Shown one piece after another: positions 37,999-47,789 of a stretch of DNA of 64,000 nt. Origin of the DNA: Pseudomonadales bacterium (GTDB taxonomy: Bacteria; Pseudomonadota; Gammaproteobacteria; Pseudomonadales; Pseudohongiellaceae); NCBI GenBank assembly GCA_012103535.1, contig WLWQ01000001.1:682001-746000 (forward strand), in the 5' to 3' direction. A model generated the notes under the pieces. It worked only from the letters and a program-made list of their open reading frames with translations. It was not told the origin of the DNA and did not search any database. Numbering within the stretch: the first letter of the stretch is position 1; each line of letters starts with the position of its first letter. The translations under genes were made by a program, and so were the position numbers.

Positions 37999-40017
37999 CT
38001 AATCAGGGATTGCGTAGACAACAATACTACTTTCTCTAGAAGGCCCTGCACCAACAGCTAAGGTCAGCATAGCAGTACCTGTTCCTACGGCAACAAACTG
38101 TTTGTCGCCAACGCCATAGGTAATATGTCCACCACCAATCGGTGCACCGGTATAAATCCTGCGCAGGACTTCTCCATTATTTGCATCCATTAGCAGCAAG
38201 TTTCCTTCGATAGTACCGGTGATGGCTAATCCACCGGCTGTCGTTGTAACTGCGCCAACATTTGGATATGGCGTTTGATGTCTCCAGCGGACATCTCCGG
38301 TTTCCACATCTACTGCGGTTATCCAACCGGACATAGAGTCTGCGGGAACAACCGATCCCCCCATATAGAGCTGGCCAGGGATGTGCTCAACTTGTTCGGC
38401 AGCGGTGAAGGTTGAACAGTAATCAAGTGCAGAAGTAATTAGGAGCTTCTCTTGCTCATGATAGGCAGGACTGCTCCAGAGGACTCCCCCAGTCACACCG
38501 GGACAAGCTAATACACCTTCTCGGGTTACCGGAACATCGTAGTTTAAAATAGTAGTGACTGGAGTCTCGTACATCGGCTCATGAGTCTGCTTGTCAAGAG
38601 TCCTCAAGATTCCATCTTTACCAACGGTAGTTACCATGTCCCGCGATACGTTGTTTAAGCCGGCCTTTAAAACAGGTGTTACCTGAGTCAAATCCCAATC
38701 ATGATCGTCATTGGGAACTATGGATCGATACCATTGCAGTTCCCCACTATCGATATCCAGTGCAACGATACTATTGGTATATAGGTTTTCACCCGGACGT
38801 AAGTAACCGGGAAGATCCGGCGCCGGATTAGTAACAGCTACATAGACTTCATTGGCTTCGATATCGAAACTTAATGGCGTCCAAACTGCACCACCGCCTA
38901 GTTTAATGTCTTCCGGATTTCCCCAACTTGGGCCACCTCCGGCAGCAGCTTCCGGTACGGTATAAAATTTCCATATCAGGTCACCGTCCTCTATGGAAAA
39001 CGCACCAAGCCAACCTGAGATTGCATTTTCACTTCCGACAGGACCGATCAAAATCATGTCATTAAATAGGGAGGGTGGCATGGTAAAGGTTTCACCAAGC
39101 CAGGGATCGGCGACTTGTCTCGCCCACAGCATATTGCCATTGGCCGAATCGAGAGCGAACAAGTAACCATCAGCAGTGCCACGAACGACGTAGCCATCTT
39201 TAATCGCTACGCCGCGATTGTTCGGCCAAACCGTTCGATCACGTGGTTCCCAGGTATGAGCCCACTTTTCTTGACAGGTAGCAGCGTCAATGGCTGCCGT
39301 TCGTTGCGCATCAGTCACGTACATCGTGCCTTGATGAACGATAGGTCCGGTTTGCATTGGTAGGTTGCTATAAAACTGATAGGCGCAAACTTGTTCTAAC
39401 TCTCCTACATTAGTGCGATCAATTTCAGACAGCGGTGAATAGCGCACTCCTTGATAACTTCGATTGTGATGCAACCAATCGTTTTGATTGGAAGCGGCGT
39501 TTAACAGATCATCCATACTTGGACCAGTGCCACTGGGCTCGATACCATACACTCCTTCGATAAAAGTGGCGGCGATATCTAGCTGATCGTCTGCGCGAGA
39601 AATTGGAATCCTGGCAAGATATTCGTAGTCATTTTGCAATTCTTCTGTGCCCTGCAAAACTTCATTGCTGCCAAGAATAAAGGCGAGCACTTCCAAATTC
39701 TCAGCTTCATTCAGATTTCCTTCCATTCGCGGCGGCATAGTAGTGGAAATAATGTTAAACAGGTCTGCCACATTGGCGCCAAAGTTTGACCAGGTCTTGC
39801 GGAATGTCGGACCGATTAAGGCACGAGATGCGCCTCCTTCTAATGCAGCGCCATGACAAACGGCACAATCCCGCGCATAAAGATCGGCGCCGTTTTCGAA
39901 TTGCTCCTCGGTAAAGGTTCCCGTACCCGGAGCTTCCGCGGCAAAGCCATTGAGACTAAACAGGCCGCAAATCATGGCACTGACTACTTTGCTAGCTCGA
40001 CGATTAAAAAAATTCAT
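37999..40017 (-). CDS. PQQ-dependent dehydrogenase with N-terminal cytochrome c domain
   Basis: Periplasmic quinohemoprotein oxidising an alcohol, sugar or polyol. A signal peptide (residues 1-27) is followed by a class I cytochrome c domain with haem motif CAVCH near residue 52 and the Met ligand in TTMPPRM, then an eight-bladed PQQ propeller (WAHTWEPRDR, YAIPD end). Here the haem domain comes before the propeller; in type II quinohemoprotein alcohol dehydrogenases it is after. Length 672. It lies between the M20 amidohydrolase and the GNAT gene on one strand. Confidence 0.88.
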   Translation of the reverse strand: MNFFNRRASKVVSAMICGLFSLNGFAAEAPGTGTFTEEQFENGADLYARDCAVCHGAALEGGASRALIGPTFRKTWSNFGANVADLFNIISTTMPPRMEGNLNEAENLEVLAFILGSNEVLQGTEELQNDYEYLARIPISRADDQLDIAATFIEGVYGIEPSGTGPSMDDLLNAASNQNDWLHHNRSYQGVRYSPLSEIDRTNVGELEQVCAYQFYSNLPMQTGPIVHQGTMYVTDAQRTAAIDAATCQEKWAHTWEPRDRTVWPNNRGVAIKDGYVVRGTADGYLFALDSANGNMLWARQVADPWLGETFTMPPSLFNDMILIGPVGSENAISGWLGAFSIEDGDLIWKFYTVPEAAAGGGPSWGNPEDIKLGGGAVWTPLSFDIEANEVYVAVTNPAPDLPGYLRPGENLYTNSIVALDIDSGELQWYRSIVPNDDHDWDLTQVTPVLKAGLNNVSRDMVTTVGKDGILRTLDKQTHEPMYETPVTTILNYDVPVTREGVLACPGVTGGVLWSSPAYHEQEKLLITSALDYCSTFTAAEQVEHIPGQLYMGGSVVPADSMSGWITAVDVETGDVRWRHQTPYPNVGAVTTTAGGLAITGTIEGNLLLMDANNGEVLRRIYTGAPIGGGHITYGVGDKQFVAVGTGTAMLTLAVGAGPSRESSIVVYAIPD

Positions 40018-40051
40018 GAGTGTTGTTCCCCCAACTAGTTTCGACTAGCCC

Positions 40052-41404
40052 CTATGGATTATTGAGAAAATGGATGGCAGCCGTGTACATGGCTTCGACA
40101 CCAGCCTTGACCGAATTCGGATCGATAAAGAAAAATGGTGAATGGTGCGGAGGCGCTGAAATTTCACCGGCTCGAATACGCTGCATAACATCGGCTGGTG
40201 TACCACCGACACTAAAAAATACACCTGGTACTTCATGTTCGGTGCGAGTAAAGAATGCAAAATCTTCTCCGCCCATACCGGTGCGCTCAGAGTCGGTTAA
40301 GGGACTATAGCCGAGTTGTGTGGTCCAGGCAGGCAACACCTCATGCACAGCTTCGTAGTTGTTGACGGTGGTTGGCGTGCTTTCAAATCCAATGCGTACT
40401 ATTGGCAGTAAATCGTCTGGTAATCCATTCAATCGACCAATGTTAAGCGCAGTGTCGCGAATACTGCCCAAAACTTGATCACGCACCGCTTCTGAATCGG
40501 TTCTAACCGTTAGCTGAAGACTTACTTCGTCGGAGATTATGTTGTGCTTATTGCCACCTTGAAAGGAACCCACGGTAATTACTGCGGGTGAAAATGGATT
40601 GATCTGCCGGCTCACAATTCCCTGCAAGGCAATGACTAATTGCGATGCTACATAAATCGGGTCCACCGTCTGATGAGGATAGGCACCGTGACCCCCTACT
40701 CCTCTGACTTGAATATCCACACTATCGACACTCGAATACATGATGCCATCGCGAATAGAAATTGCACCACTGGGCATTCCAGAAGCAACATGCAGGCCCA
40801 AGGCATAATCTGGCACGCCGAATCGCTCATACAATCCATCTTCTATCATGGCTTTAGCGCCGTTGATAATTTCTTCTGCCGGTTGACCCACTAACATCAC
40901 CGTACCACTCCATTTATCCCGGTTATCCATTAGCATCTTGGTGGTACCAACCAGAGAAGTGACATGCATATCATGACCGCAGGCATGCATGACCGGCATT
41001 TCGTCTCCATCGAGATTCACCTGACGAACTCGAGACATATAAGAAAGCCCACTGTCTTCAAGAATTGGCAGGCCGTCCATATCTGCGCGAATCATCACCA
41101 ATGGACCTTCTCCATTTTCGATCATGCCGACGATACCAGTGCCACCGACCCCTTCGGTGACTTCCACACCCAATGATCTGAGCTCTTCAGCCAGGCGTGC
41201 AGAAGTTTTGTTCTCCAGGAAACTCAGTTCAGGATTTTGATGAAACCAGACGAAGAGGCCTTCGAGATGCTCTTGGTAATATTGTTCGATGGAAGCTTTT
41301 AAGGCCTGGTCTGCGGCACTAGCAGACACAGAAACCAAATTGAGTATGGCAAAAACTAAAACAGTGAAATTGAGCAAATAGGATTTCGGGATTAGTGACT
41401 TCAT
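40052..41404 (-). CDS. Exported M20D family amidohydrolase
   Basis: Zn-dependent amidohydrolase of the hippurate hydrolase/IAA-amino acid hydrolase class. Signal peptide (LLNFTVLVFAILNLVSVSASA). Metal and active-site blocks: HACGHDMHVTSL, GQPAEEIINGAKAMI (general base Glu), GLHVASG and GMGGEDFAFFT. Length 450. It likely cleaves N-acyl amino acids in the periplasm. The PQQ dehydrogenase is 34 bp downstream, likely same operon. Confidence 0.92.
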   Translation of the reverse strand: MKSLIPKSYLLNFTVLVFAILNLVSVSASAADQALKASIEQYYQEHLEGLFVWFHQNPELSFLENKTSARLAEELRSLGVEVTEGVGGTGIVGMIENGEGPLVMIRADMDGLPILEDSGLSYMSRVRQVNLDGDEMPVMHACGHDMHVTSLVGTTKMLMDNRDKWSGTVMLVGQPAEEIINGAKAMIEDGLYERFGVPDYALGLHVASGMPSGAISIRDGIMYSSVDSVDIQVRGVGGHGAYPHQTVDPIYVASQLVIALQGIVSRQINPFSPAVITVGSFQGGNKHNIISDEVSLQLTVRTDSEAVRDQVLGSIRDTALNIGRLNGLPDDLLPIVRIGFESTPTTVNNYEAVHEVLPAWTTQLGYSPLTDSERTGMGGEDFAFFTRTEHEVPGVFFSVGGTPADVMQRIRAGEISAPPHHSPFFFIDPNSVKAGVEAMYTAAIHFLNNP

Positions 41405-41531
41405 GTGGAAACTCTACAATAAATCGAGTAAACCCGGAGAGTAAAGGACCCCTGTCTTTTTGAAAAGTAGAATTCACCATGTTCCTCGGTTAATCTAACT
41501 AGCTTCTCCGCCCTCAATGAGGAATTCCAGC

Positions 41532-42785
41532 ATGGAACCCAGTCAAAACAGGCGCCAGTTCTTACAGGGAACTGCGGCTCTTCTCTTATCAGCCGCCGCC
41601 AGCCACCCAAAATTAAGCAGTGCACAATCGATATCTGCCAGCAGTGAAGATGCCTATTGGTCAATCGTTAGATCTCAGTTCGCATTTAGTGAAAGCGCCG
41701 TTCCCATGAATGCGGCGAATCTCTGCCCTTCTTTTCGCTCCGTCGCGGAAACCGTCTCGGCTCTGACTTATGACATTGACCGCGATTGCTCATTCAATAA
41801 TCGGGCGAAATTTGATGACTATCTGGAACAATCCAGAGCGACTGTGGCACAACAGCTGAAAGTGTCAGCGGATGAAATTGCCCTGGTTAGAAATACCTCA
41901 GAAGCGAATAACATAATAAATAACGGTTTGGAATTGTCCGCCGGAGACGAAGTCATACTCTGGGATCAAAATCACCCGACCAACAATGTAGCCTGGGATG
42001 TGAGAGCGGCACGCTACGGATTAACAATAAAGAAGGTTAATACACCGGTCGAACCTACAAGCTTACAAGAACTTATCGATGTGTTTACGTCACAATTTTC
42101 AAACCAAACCAAGGTTCTCTCGTTAACCCATGTATCAAATGTTAGTGGTATAAAGCTCCCAATCAAAGAACTTGTTGCAGCGGCACATGCCCGCAATATT
42201 TATGTTCATGTAGATGGCGCCCAAACCTGGGGAGCAATGGCTTTAGATCTTCACGACCTCGACGTAGATTCATTTTCAGGTAGTGCTCACAAATGGTTTA
42301 TGGGACCAAAAGAAGTTGGTCTGCTTTATGTTAAAGAACAAAATATCGACCGGATCTGGCCCAACGTCATTGCTCCTGGCTGGGGTAACGGTGTAGATAC
42401 AGTATTAAGAGGTGCACGTAAATTTGAATCATTAGGGCAACGTGATGATTCTGCGCTGGTGGGAGTTGGAAGTGCCGCACAACAACACGATCTAATCGGT
42501 ACGAAACGAATCGAGGAACGGGTTGTCACCTTAGCACAACACCTTAAAGAAGGAATTGCCGAGCTCGGGTTGGAGCTGGTTACGCCTATGGATTCGGAAT
42601 TAAGCTTCGGTGTGTGCATTACCAGAGCACCTGGTGGTCGCGGCGGAGAAATCTCCAACCGCCTCTATACGGAGCATGGCATTGCTGGCGCGGCGACAGG
42701 CGGTATAAGACTGTGCCCTACGATTTATAACACGGTTGAACATGTTGAGCGTGCGCTAGCCGGCGTTAAAGCACTAACGACTTAG
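41532..42785 (+). CDS. Tat-exported class V aminotransferase (isopenicillin-N epimerase-like)
   Basis: PLP enzyme of fold type I with a twin-arginine signal (NRRQFLQGTAALLLSAA), hence folded before export. The core shows VRNTSEANNIINNGLEL, HVDGAQTWGAMALDL and SFSGSAHKWFMGPKEVG where Lys of HKW binds PLP. ATG 41532 with GAGGA eight bases upstream is preferred over 41517. It resembles the cysteine desulfurase/isopenicillin-N epimerase subgroup. Co-transcribed with the CMD gene 11 bp further. Confidence 0.88.
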   Translation: MEPSQNRRQFLQGTAALLLSAAASHPKLSSAQSISASSEDAYWSIVRSQFAFSESAVPMNAANLCPSFRSVAETVSALTYDIDRDCSFNNRAKFDDYLEQSRATVAQQLKVSADEIALVRNTSEANNIINNGLELSAGDEVILWDQNHPTNNVAWDVRAARYGLTIKKVNTPVEPTSLQELIDVFTSQFSNQTKVLSLTHVSNVSGIKLPIKELVAAAHARNIYVHVDGAQTWGAMALDLHDLDVDSFSGSAHKWFMGPKEVGLLYVKEQNIDRIWPNVIAPGWGNGVDTVLRGARKFESLGQRDDSALVGVGSAAQQHDLIGTKRIEERVVTLAQHLKEGIAELGLELVTPMDSELSFGVCITRAPGGRGGEISNRLYTEHGIAGAATGGIRLCPTIYNTVEHVERALAGVKALTT

Positions 42786-42796
42786 GGAATAAAACA

Positions 42797-43536
42797 ATGA
42801 AAACTAAAATTGCCCTTCTAACTCTTTTCTTTGTGGTCTTGGTAATTAATACGGATATCTCAATTACTCTAGATGCTCAGGAAGCCCAATATCAATTACA
42901 GGGAATGCAAACTCAGGAAAAAATCCCTGACGATATTCACATGGATTCTCTCGCCCGTTTGCCGCAGGTACAAAGAGAAGACTTAGACGAAGTTGGTCGC
43001 AATGCCTTTGATACTTTTGTGAGGCCCGGGACTGGATACGAAACTGGCTTGCGTGGACCGGTAGGCATGTGGATGCACAGTCCAATACTGGCAGAAGCCG
43101 TTTCCTTGTGCGACAACGAGTGCGTTACGGCACGCCAAAGGATCAGCGCTTAACAGAGCTGATAATCCTGTCTACCGCGCGAGAAATTAGTAACCAATAC
43201 GAATGGTCAGCCCATGAGCCTTTGGGGCAAGCCGCTGGCTTAGAACAAGACATTATCGAAGTGGTGAAATACCGAAAGGATTTGGGCTCTCTGCCACCCA
43301 TCGATGGCTTCGGTGAAACCGAACAGACCCTGGTGCAATTTACGCGGGAACTGGTAAGTGAAGAGAAAGTTAGCTCAAGCACTTTCGCTCAAGCCATCGA
43401 ACTATTTGGCGACGAGGGTGTAGTAGATATTGTCGGCCTGGTGGGCTATTACAGTTTCGTCGCTATGACCTTGAAAGCGTTTGATGTGCAGAGACCAGTT
43501 GGGAGCGAACTCTTGCTACCAATTCAAACGAATTGA
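42797..43536 (+). pseudogene. Exported carboxymuconolactone decarboxylase family, frameshifted
   Basis: A signal-peptide-bearing CMD/AhpD-like protein split into two frames. Frame one covers the N-terminus to SPILAEAV (about residue 101), frame two continues with FLVRQRVRYGTPKDQRLTELIIL and AREISNQYEWSAHEP. A -1 shift at the TTT of 43101-43103, for instance one missing T, would join them into a normal protein of 246 residues. No slippery heptamer is seen, so a programmed shift is unlikely. Either a mutation or an assembly error. It follows the class V aminotransferase in one operon. Confidence 0.85.
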
Positions 43537-43541
43537 TTGTT

Positions 43542-43934
43542 TTATTTCTCTTTTGCCTCATCTAACATTTTGCGAATACGCTTTGCTTCATCGTCGCTGA
43601 GTCCACGATACTGCATAAGAGCCATTACCAATTTTTCTGGATTGCCGCCACAGGCCTTGTCTACCATGTCGACGACGCGCTGGCCGAGACTCTCTTCTCT
43701 GGGAACCGTCGCTGAGTAAATATAAGTACGCCCACTTACCTGATGTTGTAACCAGCCTTTCTCTTCCATGCGCTCCATTAACGTTCTGATAGTATTTCTT
43801 GCAATCGGACGCTGCTCATTAATGCTTTTAGTAACATCGGCAACACTCGCTTCACCGGCATCCCAGATTACTTCCATTACCTCCCGCTGAGCACGGGTAA
43901 GTGGCTGCTTATTTCTAATTGAATTTTTAGGCAT
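43542..43934 (-). CDS. BlaI/MecI/CopY family repressor
   Basis: A 130-residue winged-helix protein: LTRAQREVMEVIWDAGEASVADV, then RTLMERMEEKGWLQHQ recognition region and a dimer domain with MQYRGLSDDEAKRIRKML. It overlaps the upstream BlaR1-like gene by 8 bp and is translated after it, the reverse of the usual blaI-blaR1 order. Operators of BlaI type (TACA-N2-TGTA) lie in front of the sensor gene, so autogenous repression is likely. Confidence 0.92.
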   Translation of the reverse strand: MPKNSIRNKQPLTRAQREVMEVIWDAGEASVADVTKSINEQRPIARNTIRTLMERMEEKGWLQHQVSGRTYIYSATVPREESLGQRVVDMVDKACGGNPEKLVMALMQYRGLSDDEAKRIRKMLDEAKEK

Positions 43935-46605
43935 CGTTATCGAGTGACCATCTGAATAAATATTCTACTTCGGAGACCGCGACTGGCTCGCCATTCTGTG
44001 TTCTAGGTTCAAACTTGAATTGGCTCGCCGCCCTGAAGGCAGATCGCACGAATATATTCGGAGGCTCAGCATCGACAGTAGTGATAGAGTCTTCAACTAC
44101 CGTTCCCTCGGCATCGACTGTAAACGAAAGTAATACCCAACCCTCAATACCACGCTGTGCCGCCCTCGTCGGATACTGTGGGACAATAGAAACTAATGGC
44201 AAGTATTCAGCATCGGCGTTGGAAACAACCTGCACATTAGCTGCCGGTGCTCCATTAGATTGTATGTTACCGATCAATGCTTGGGCGTTTTCGGGTTCGG
44301 GAATTTCCTCATCGAGTTGCTGATAAATTTCCCGCAGATTGTCCCAGTCAGTTGGATTATTAAACTTCAATATCATTTCTTTAGTTGTTTCGAGGACGCT
44401 ATCGAAATCTTCTATTTCATAGTAAAGACCATTCAGATAGGCGTAATCATCTCTTTCCAATTCGATTCCATTTCTTTGTTGTAGCTCCATGTACATTTGC
44501 CAAAATGGCAGTGATTGATTGAACTGCTCTAATTGATAATGCCCATAAGAAAGTCCACGAAAAACTAATTCACTTTCATCTTCAGACAATTCTCGCCAGG
44601 CTGCATAATTGTCTAACGATGGTTCCCACCGCTCTTCAGCTGCATAAAGTTATCCCAAGGACCGAAGCGTCCGCAATCTCGTAGAATCATTGAGACTCTC
44701 TATAGTTAAGATCTGTTCGAAGGTCTCTAATGCCTGCGGATAATCTTGATTGGCGAGATGATAATTTGTGTAGAAATTTAGCACTGTCGATTTCTCGAAG
44801 TCGTTCATGCTTTCAAAGCGGTCAGCATAGAGTGCATCGAGCAACTCTTTTGCCGCTCCCAAATCTGGTTCAATAGTACGATCTTCTGGTGACATCAACT
44901 CCTGAACTTCAATAATAGCTTCCATCACCGATTGAGATAGCTGTCCACCGGGATTGTGCAATAGCGGAGGCGGACGTTGATCGTCTGCATTTTGACCTGT
45001 AGTTGCAACCGTCAAATCGGGATCAACTTGAGTCGATAAGCGACTGATATCGACCACTAACTCCTCTCTACTGTAGGAGTTAGTATCAATGCTCCGCAAA
45101 ATTTCTTCGATGGTGCGGTGTGCATCATCATTTAGCACGTTCTGAGTGACGACTCTACTGGCCTGGGCTATGTCTAGTAGAATTGCTCCGGTAAGCTGCT
45201 GAATATCCCCAAAATTATTTTCATCGCCTTCGGTAATTAACAGAGTCCGTAGTTCCGACAGGCTGCGCATGATATCTCGCTTGGAAATAGCACTCTGGCC
45301 ATCAGTTTGTGTTCTGGTCTCCAATGCGTAGCGAAGCCTTTGTAATTGATCTTCCAATCTGCGCGCCTGCTCTTCTAAACGCTGTCGCTCTTGCAGTAGG
45401 CGCTGAGACTGCTCGTCCAAATTTTGTGCCTGAACCTGGAAGTCAGAAACTTGATCATTCGTATCCTGTGGATTTGCGCTGGAAACCTGACAGGCCGAAA
45501 GCAATATCGAAGCGGTCACTACGGCAATCTGAATACCTCTGGTAGTTAACGTCGAGAGTTGAATAGCAGCGTTACGGTTTGCATTAAGCAGATCACTAAT
45601 TCGCTGCTCAAGATTCCAACTGGAACCCAGGATTCCCACTGCAGTATGCGATGGAATTGAAACTTTGCTGTTTGCACCATAAAGCTTTCCGAGCTTTAAC
45701 AAAATTTCACTGTAGTTAATCGGTGAGTTCTGATTGAGTACATGGTTATCACATATCTCCTCTCTCGCTCTATCCAACATTCGATCCAGAGAATGAACAA
45801 GAGGATGGAACCAGAAAATTGCTACAAAAACTTTCTGCACAAAGTTGGCAACCAAGTCGCCTCGGCTGAAATGTGCAAATTCATGTACTAAAACGCTCCT
45901 GACTTGCTCTGCTGATAATTTTTGTAAAAAACCGTCAGGTAAAAGCACCGTGGGATTGGATATCCCAGCTAACATCGGGCTGTTGATGTCACCTGAAGTC
46001 CGAAAGTTTAAAGTGAGACTATGGCTTGGATCAGATGTGATTAGGCTTTTTACTAGTTCAAGCTCCTGCGGTTGCAGGGGCTTTGATTTTTGTGAAATTC
46101 GATCGACGGCATGAAAACTTCGAAGCAATCGATAAACCAGACAGAAAAAACCCAACACCCAAAAGGCGAAAAACACTAAGTATAGTGGCCAGCTCTTTAC
46201 AAATTCCCAAGTAGCCCAAGTCGAACTTGCGGAATCAAGTCTTGTTGCGGAAACATCGGTTGCAATAGATTGTTCTTCACCAATTGCAAATGGCTCAAAA
46301 GCGAATTCAAAATCCGACGCAGTAAATTCAGCGACAGGTTCCGAAAGAGCCACGCCGGAAGTTGCCAACAATCCATCCATCTCGATCGCAACCAGGTTTT
46401 TCTCGTTCATCTGCATGATTAGGGAAGCAGTAGTAAGAACGATTAGTGCAATCAGTGAAGGGAAAAGAATGTTGTAACGAGCGACAGCATTGTGTTTAAA
46501 AACCGATGCGACCACTATTACCAGAGCTGAAAAAATCGTAATTTGAATCAGTAAATTCAGAACTACGATATTTCCGTTGGATTGAAAAAAATTAAGAGTA
46601 TCCAT
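43927..46605 (-). pseudogene. M56 (BlaR1-like) peptidase with TPR and TonB C-terminal domain, internal TAA
   Basis: One long frame from ATG 46605 to 43927, interrupted by a single TAA at 44650-44652. The N-terminal part has four membrane helices and the zinc motif HEFAH near the LVHEFAHFSRGDLVANF segment, then FWFHPLVHSLDRMLDRAREEICDNHVL. A coiled coil with many Gln, Glu and Arg follows, then TPR repeats, and after the stop codon (about residue 652) LYAAEERWEPSLDNYAAW continues the TPRs, ending in a TonB C-terminal domain (VPQYPTRAAQRGIEGWVLLSF). The stop replaces one codon, perhaps CAA. Truncated sensor possible; the reads should be checked. Confidence 0.85.
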
Positions 46606-46660
46606 TGATGCCACCCAATCCCGTTTAGTTTGAGAGAAAGCGCTGTGGCTATTAGACCAC

Positions 46661-46707
46661 GAACTACATTTGTAGTTCATATTGGCTACATTTGTAGTTC
46701 TTGTCAA
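46661..46707 (-). promoter_or_regulatory. Promoter with two BlaI-type operators
   Basis: Minus strand: TTGACA at 46707-46702, 17-bp spacer, CAATAT at 46684-46679. Operator 1 is GAACTACA-TT-TGTAGTTC, a perfect palindrome at 46661-46678. Operator 2, with TACA-TT-TGTA, is at 46687-46696 inside the spacer. Repressor binding would block polymerase. It controls the M56-blaI genes. Confidence 0.82.
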
Positions 46708-46810
46708 TATTTTCCTTACTGCATTTTCAATTTAAGAGTTAAGGCCAGATTTAGCCTGAACCAGTCTCTTTTCATGCCTCTCAAATTAGATCTACATAGT
46801 TAATCACTCG

Positions 46811-46839
46811 AAATTCACGTAAATTCACGTAAATTCATC
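46811..46839. repeat. Tandem 10-bp repeats upstream of the XRE gene
   Basis: AAATTCACGT occurs twice in tandem (46811-46820, 46821-46830), with a partial third AAATTCATC after it, about 100 bp upstream of the XRE regulator. They could be operator half-sites. Confidence 0.5.
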
Positions 46840-46931
46840 AATATCACCGGATATTCATCTTTTTATTCCAGCGTGACTATCCAAGAATACTCCCAAGTAC
46901 CCCGTATTTACTTGCTTAGAGGAGATTAACC

Positions 46932-47756
46932 ATGAACTTTGGGGAAAAACTTAAACAACTGCGTCAACAGCGGGATTGGAGCCAACCGGAGCTCTCTGAT
47001 GCCATCGGCATCGAGCAGTCCTATCTTTCCAAGCTGGAAAATGCCAAATCCGTCCCTTCCGCCGAAATGCTGGAGCGCATTCTAGAGACCTTTGAACTGT
47101 CGATCGAAGAGTTTCTGGAAGGCGTCGATGATTCAGAAATTCGCAATCACCTAGCCACTCTTCCGCAAATTAATGGCCATTTGCAGAAACTGGAACAATC
47201 TGCCTACCGGAGAAAAAGACGCTGGCTCATTACTTCCGCAATATTCTGTGTGCTGGGATTAACATCTTTGATACCAGCTTTGTTTGGATCGGGGCATCTG
47301 CTTACGACCTATGAATATATTTCTGATGAAATAGTTCCTCTGGGAGAAAACGGCGAATCCTTCGAATCGCTCGATGCCTTCTTAGAGCAGGAGTTTGTTG
47401 AAGCACGGGAGGAGATTTTCAGCAGAGATCTAGAGACGGCGTTGCGATCTCAAACAATTGATCTTGCTTACGACGCACTTAAAGCTCGATACGCCAGCCT
47501 GTCCGTACCTGCCCAATTCTCTGAATACCAGTACCGAGGCCAAAGTTTTATAGAGAGAGTGACAGAAGGCCAGGATCTTACAAATTTACAAGCGTCTAAT
47601 CAGGAACTTGGAGGAACTCGCACTTTTGAACTCTTTGACACTCGAACACTAATGGAGGAAGAAATGCGCTCGATGAATATGATTTCTGGCACCTTATTTC
47701 TGACTTTAGGAATATTTGGCTTTATCCTGGAACGCTTACTTGCACGTAAAAATTAA
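46932..47756 (+). CDS. XRE family regulator with membrane segments
   Basis: Residues 1-65 form a lambda-repressor-like HTH (LKQLRQQRDWSQPELSDAIG, EQSYLSKLENAKSVPS). A hydrophobic segment (LITSAIFCVLGLTSLIPALFG) follows, then an extracytoplasmic domain of about 120 residues and a last helix near the C-terminus (MISGTLFLTLGIFGFIL). The regulator would thus be anchored in the inner membrane with a periplasmic sensor part. GAGGAG before the ATG. It is divergent from the M56 gene; 10-bp repeats in the gap may be its site. Confidence 0.85.
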   Translation: MNFGEKLKQLRQQRDWSQPELSDAIGIEQSYLSKLENAKSVPSAEMLERILETFELSIEEFLEGVDDSEIRNHLATLPQINGHLQKLEQSAYRRKRRWLITSAIFCVLGLTSLIPALFGSGHLLTTYEYISDEIVPLGENGESFESLDAFLEQEFVEAREEIFSRDLETALRSQTIDLAYDALKARYASLSVPAQFSEYQYRGQSFIERVTEGQDLTNLQASNQELGGTRTFELFDTRTLMEEEMRSMNMISGTLFLTLGIFGFILERLLARKN

Positions 47757-47789
47757 TGACTACTGGCTAACAGTTTTCTAAAGACAAAC

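Noticed and set aside
43069-43153. Programmed -1 frameshift in the CMD gene
   Set aside because: No X-XXY-YYZ slippery heptamer and no evident downstream structure; a missing T explains it better.
46606-46707. M56 start at 46707
   Set aside because: That extension lies over the -35, -10 and operators; ATG 46605 directly before the first membrane helix is better.
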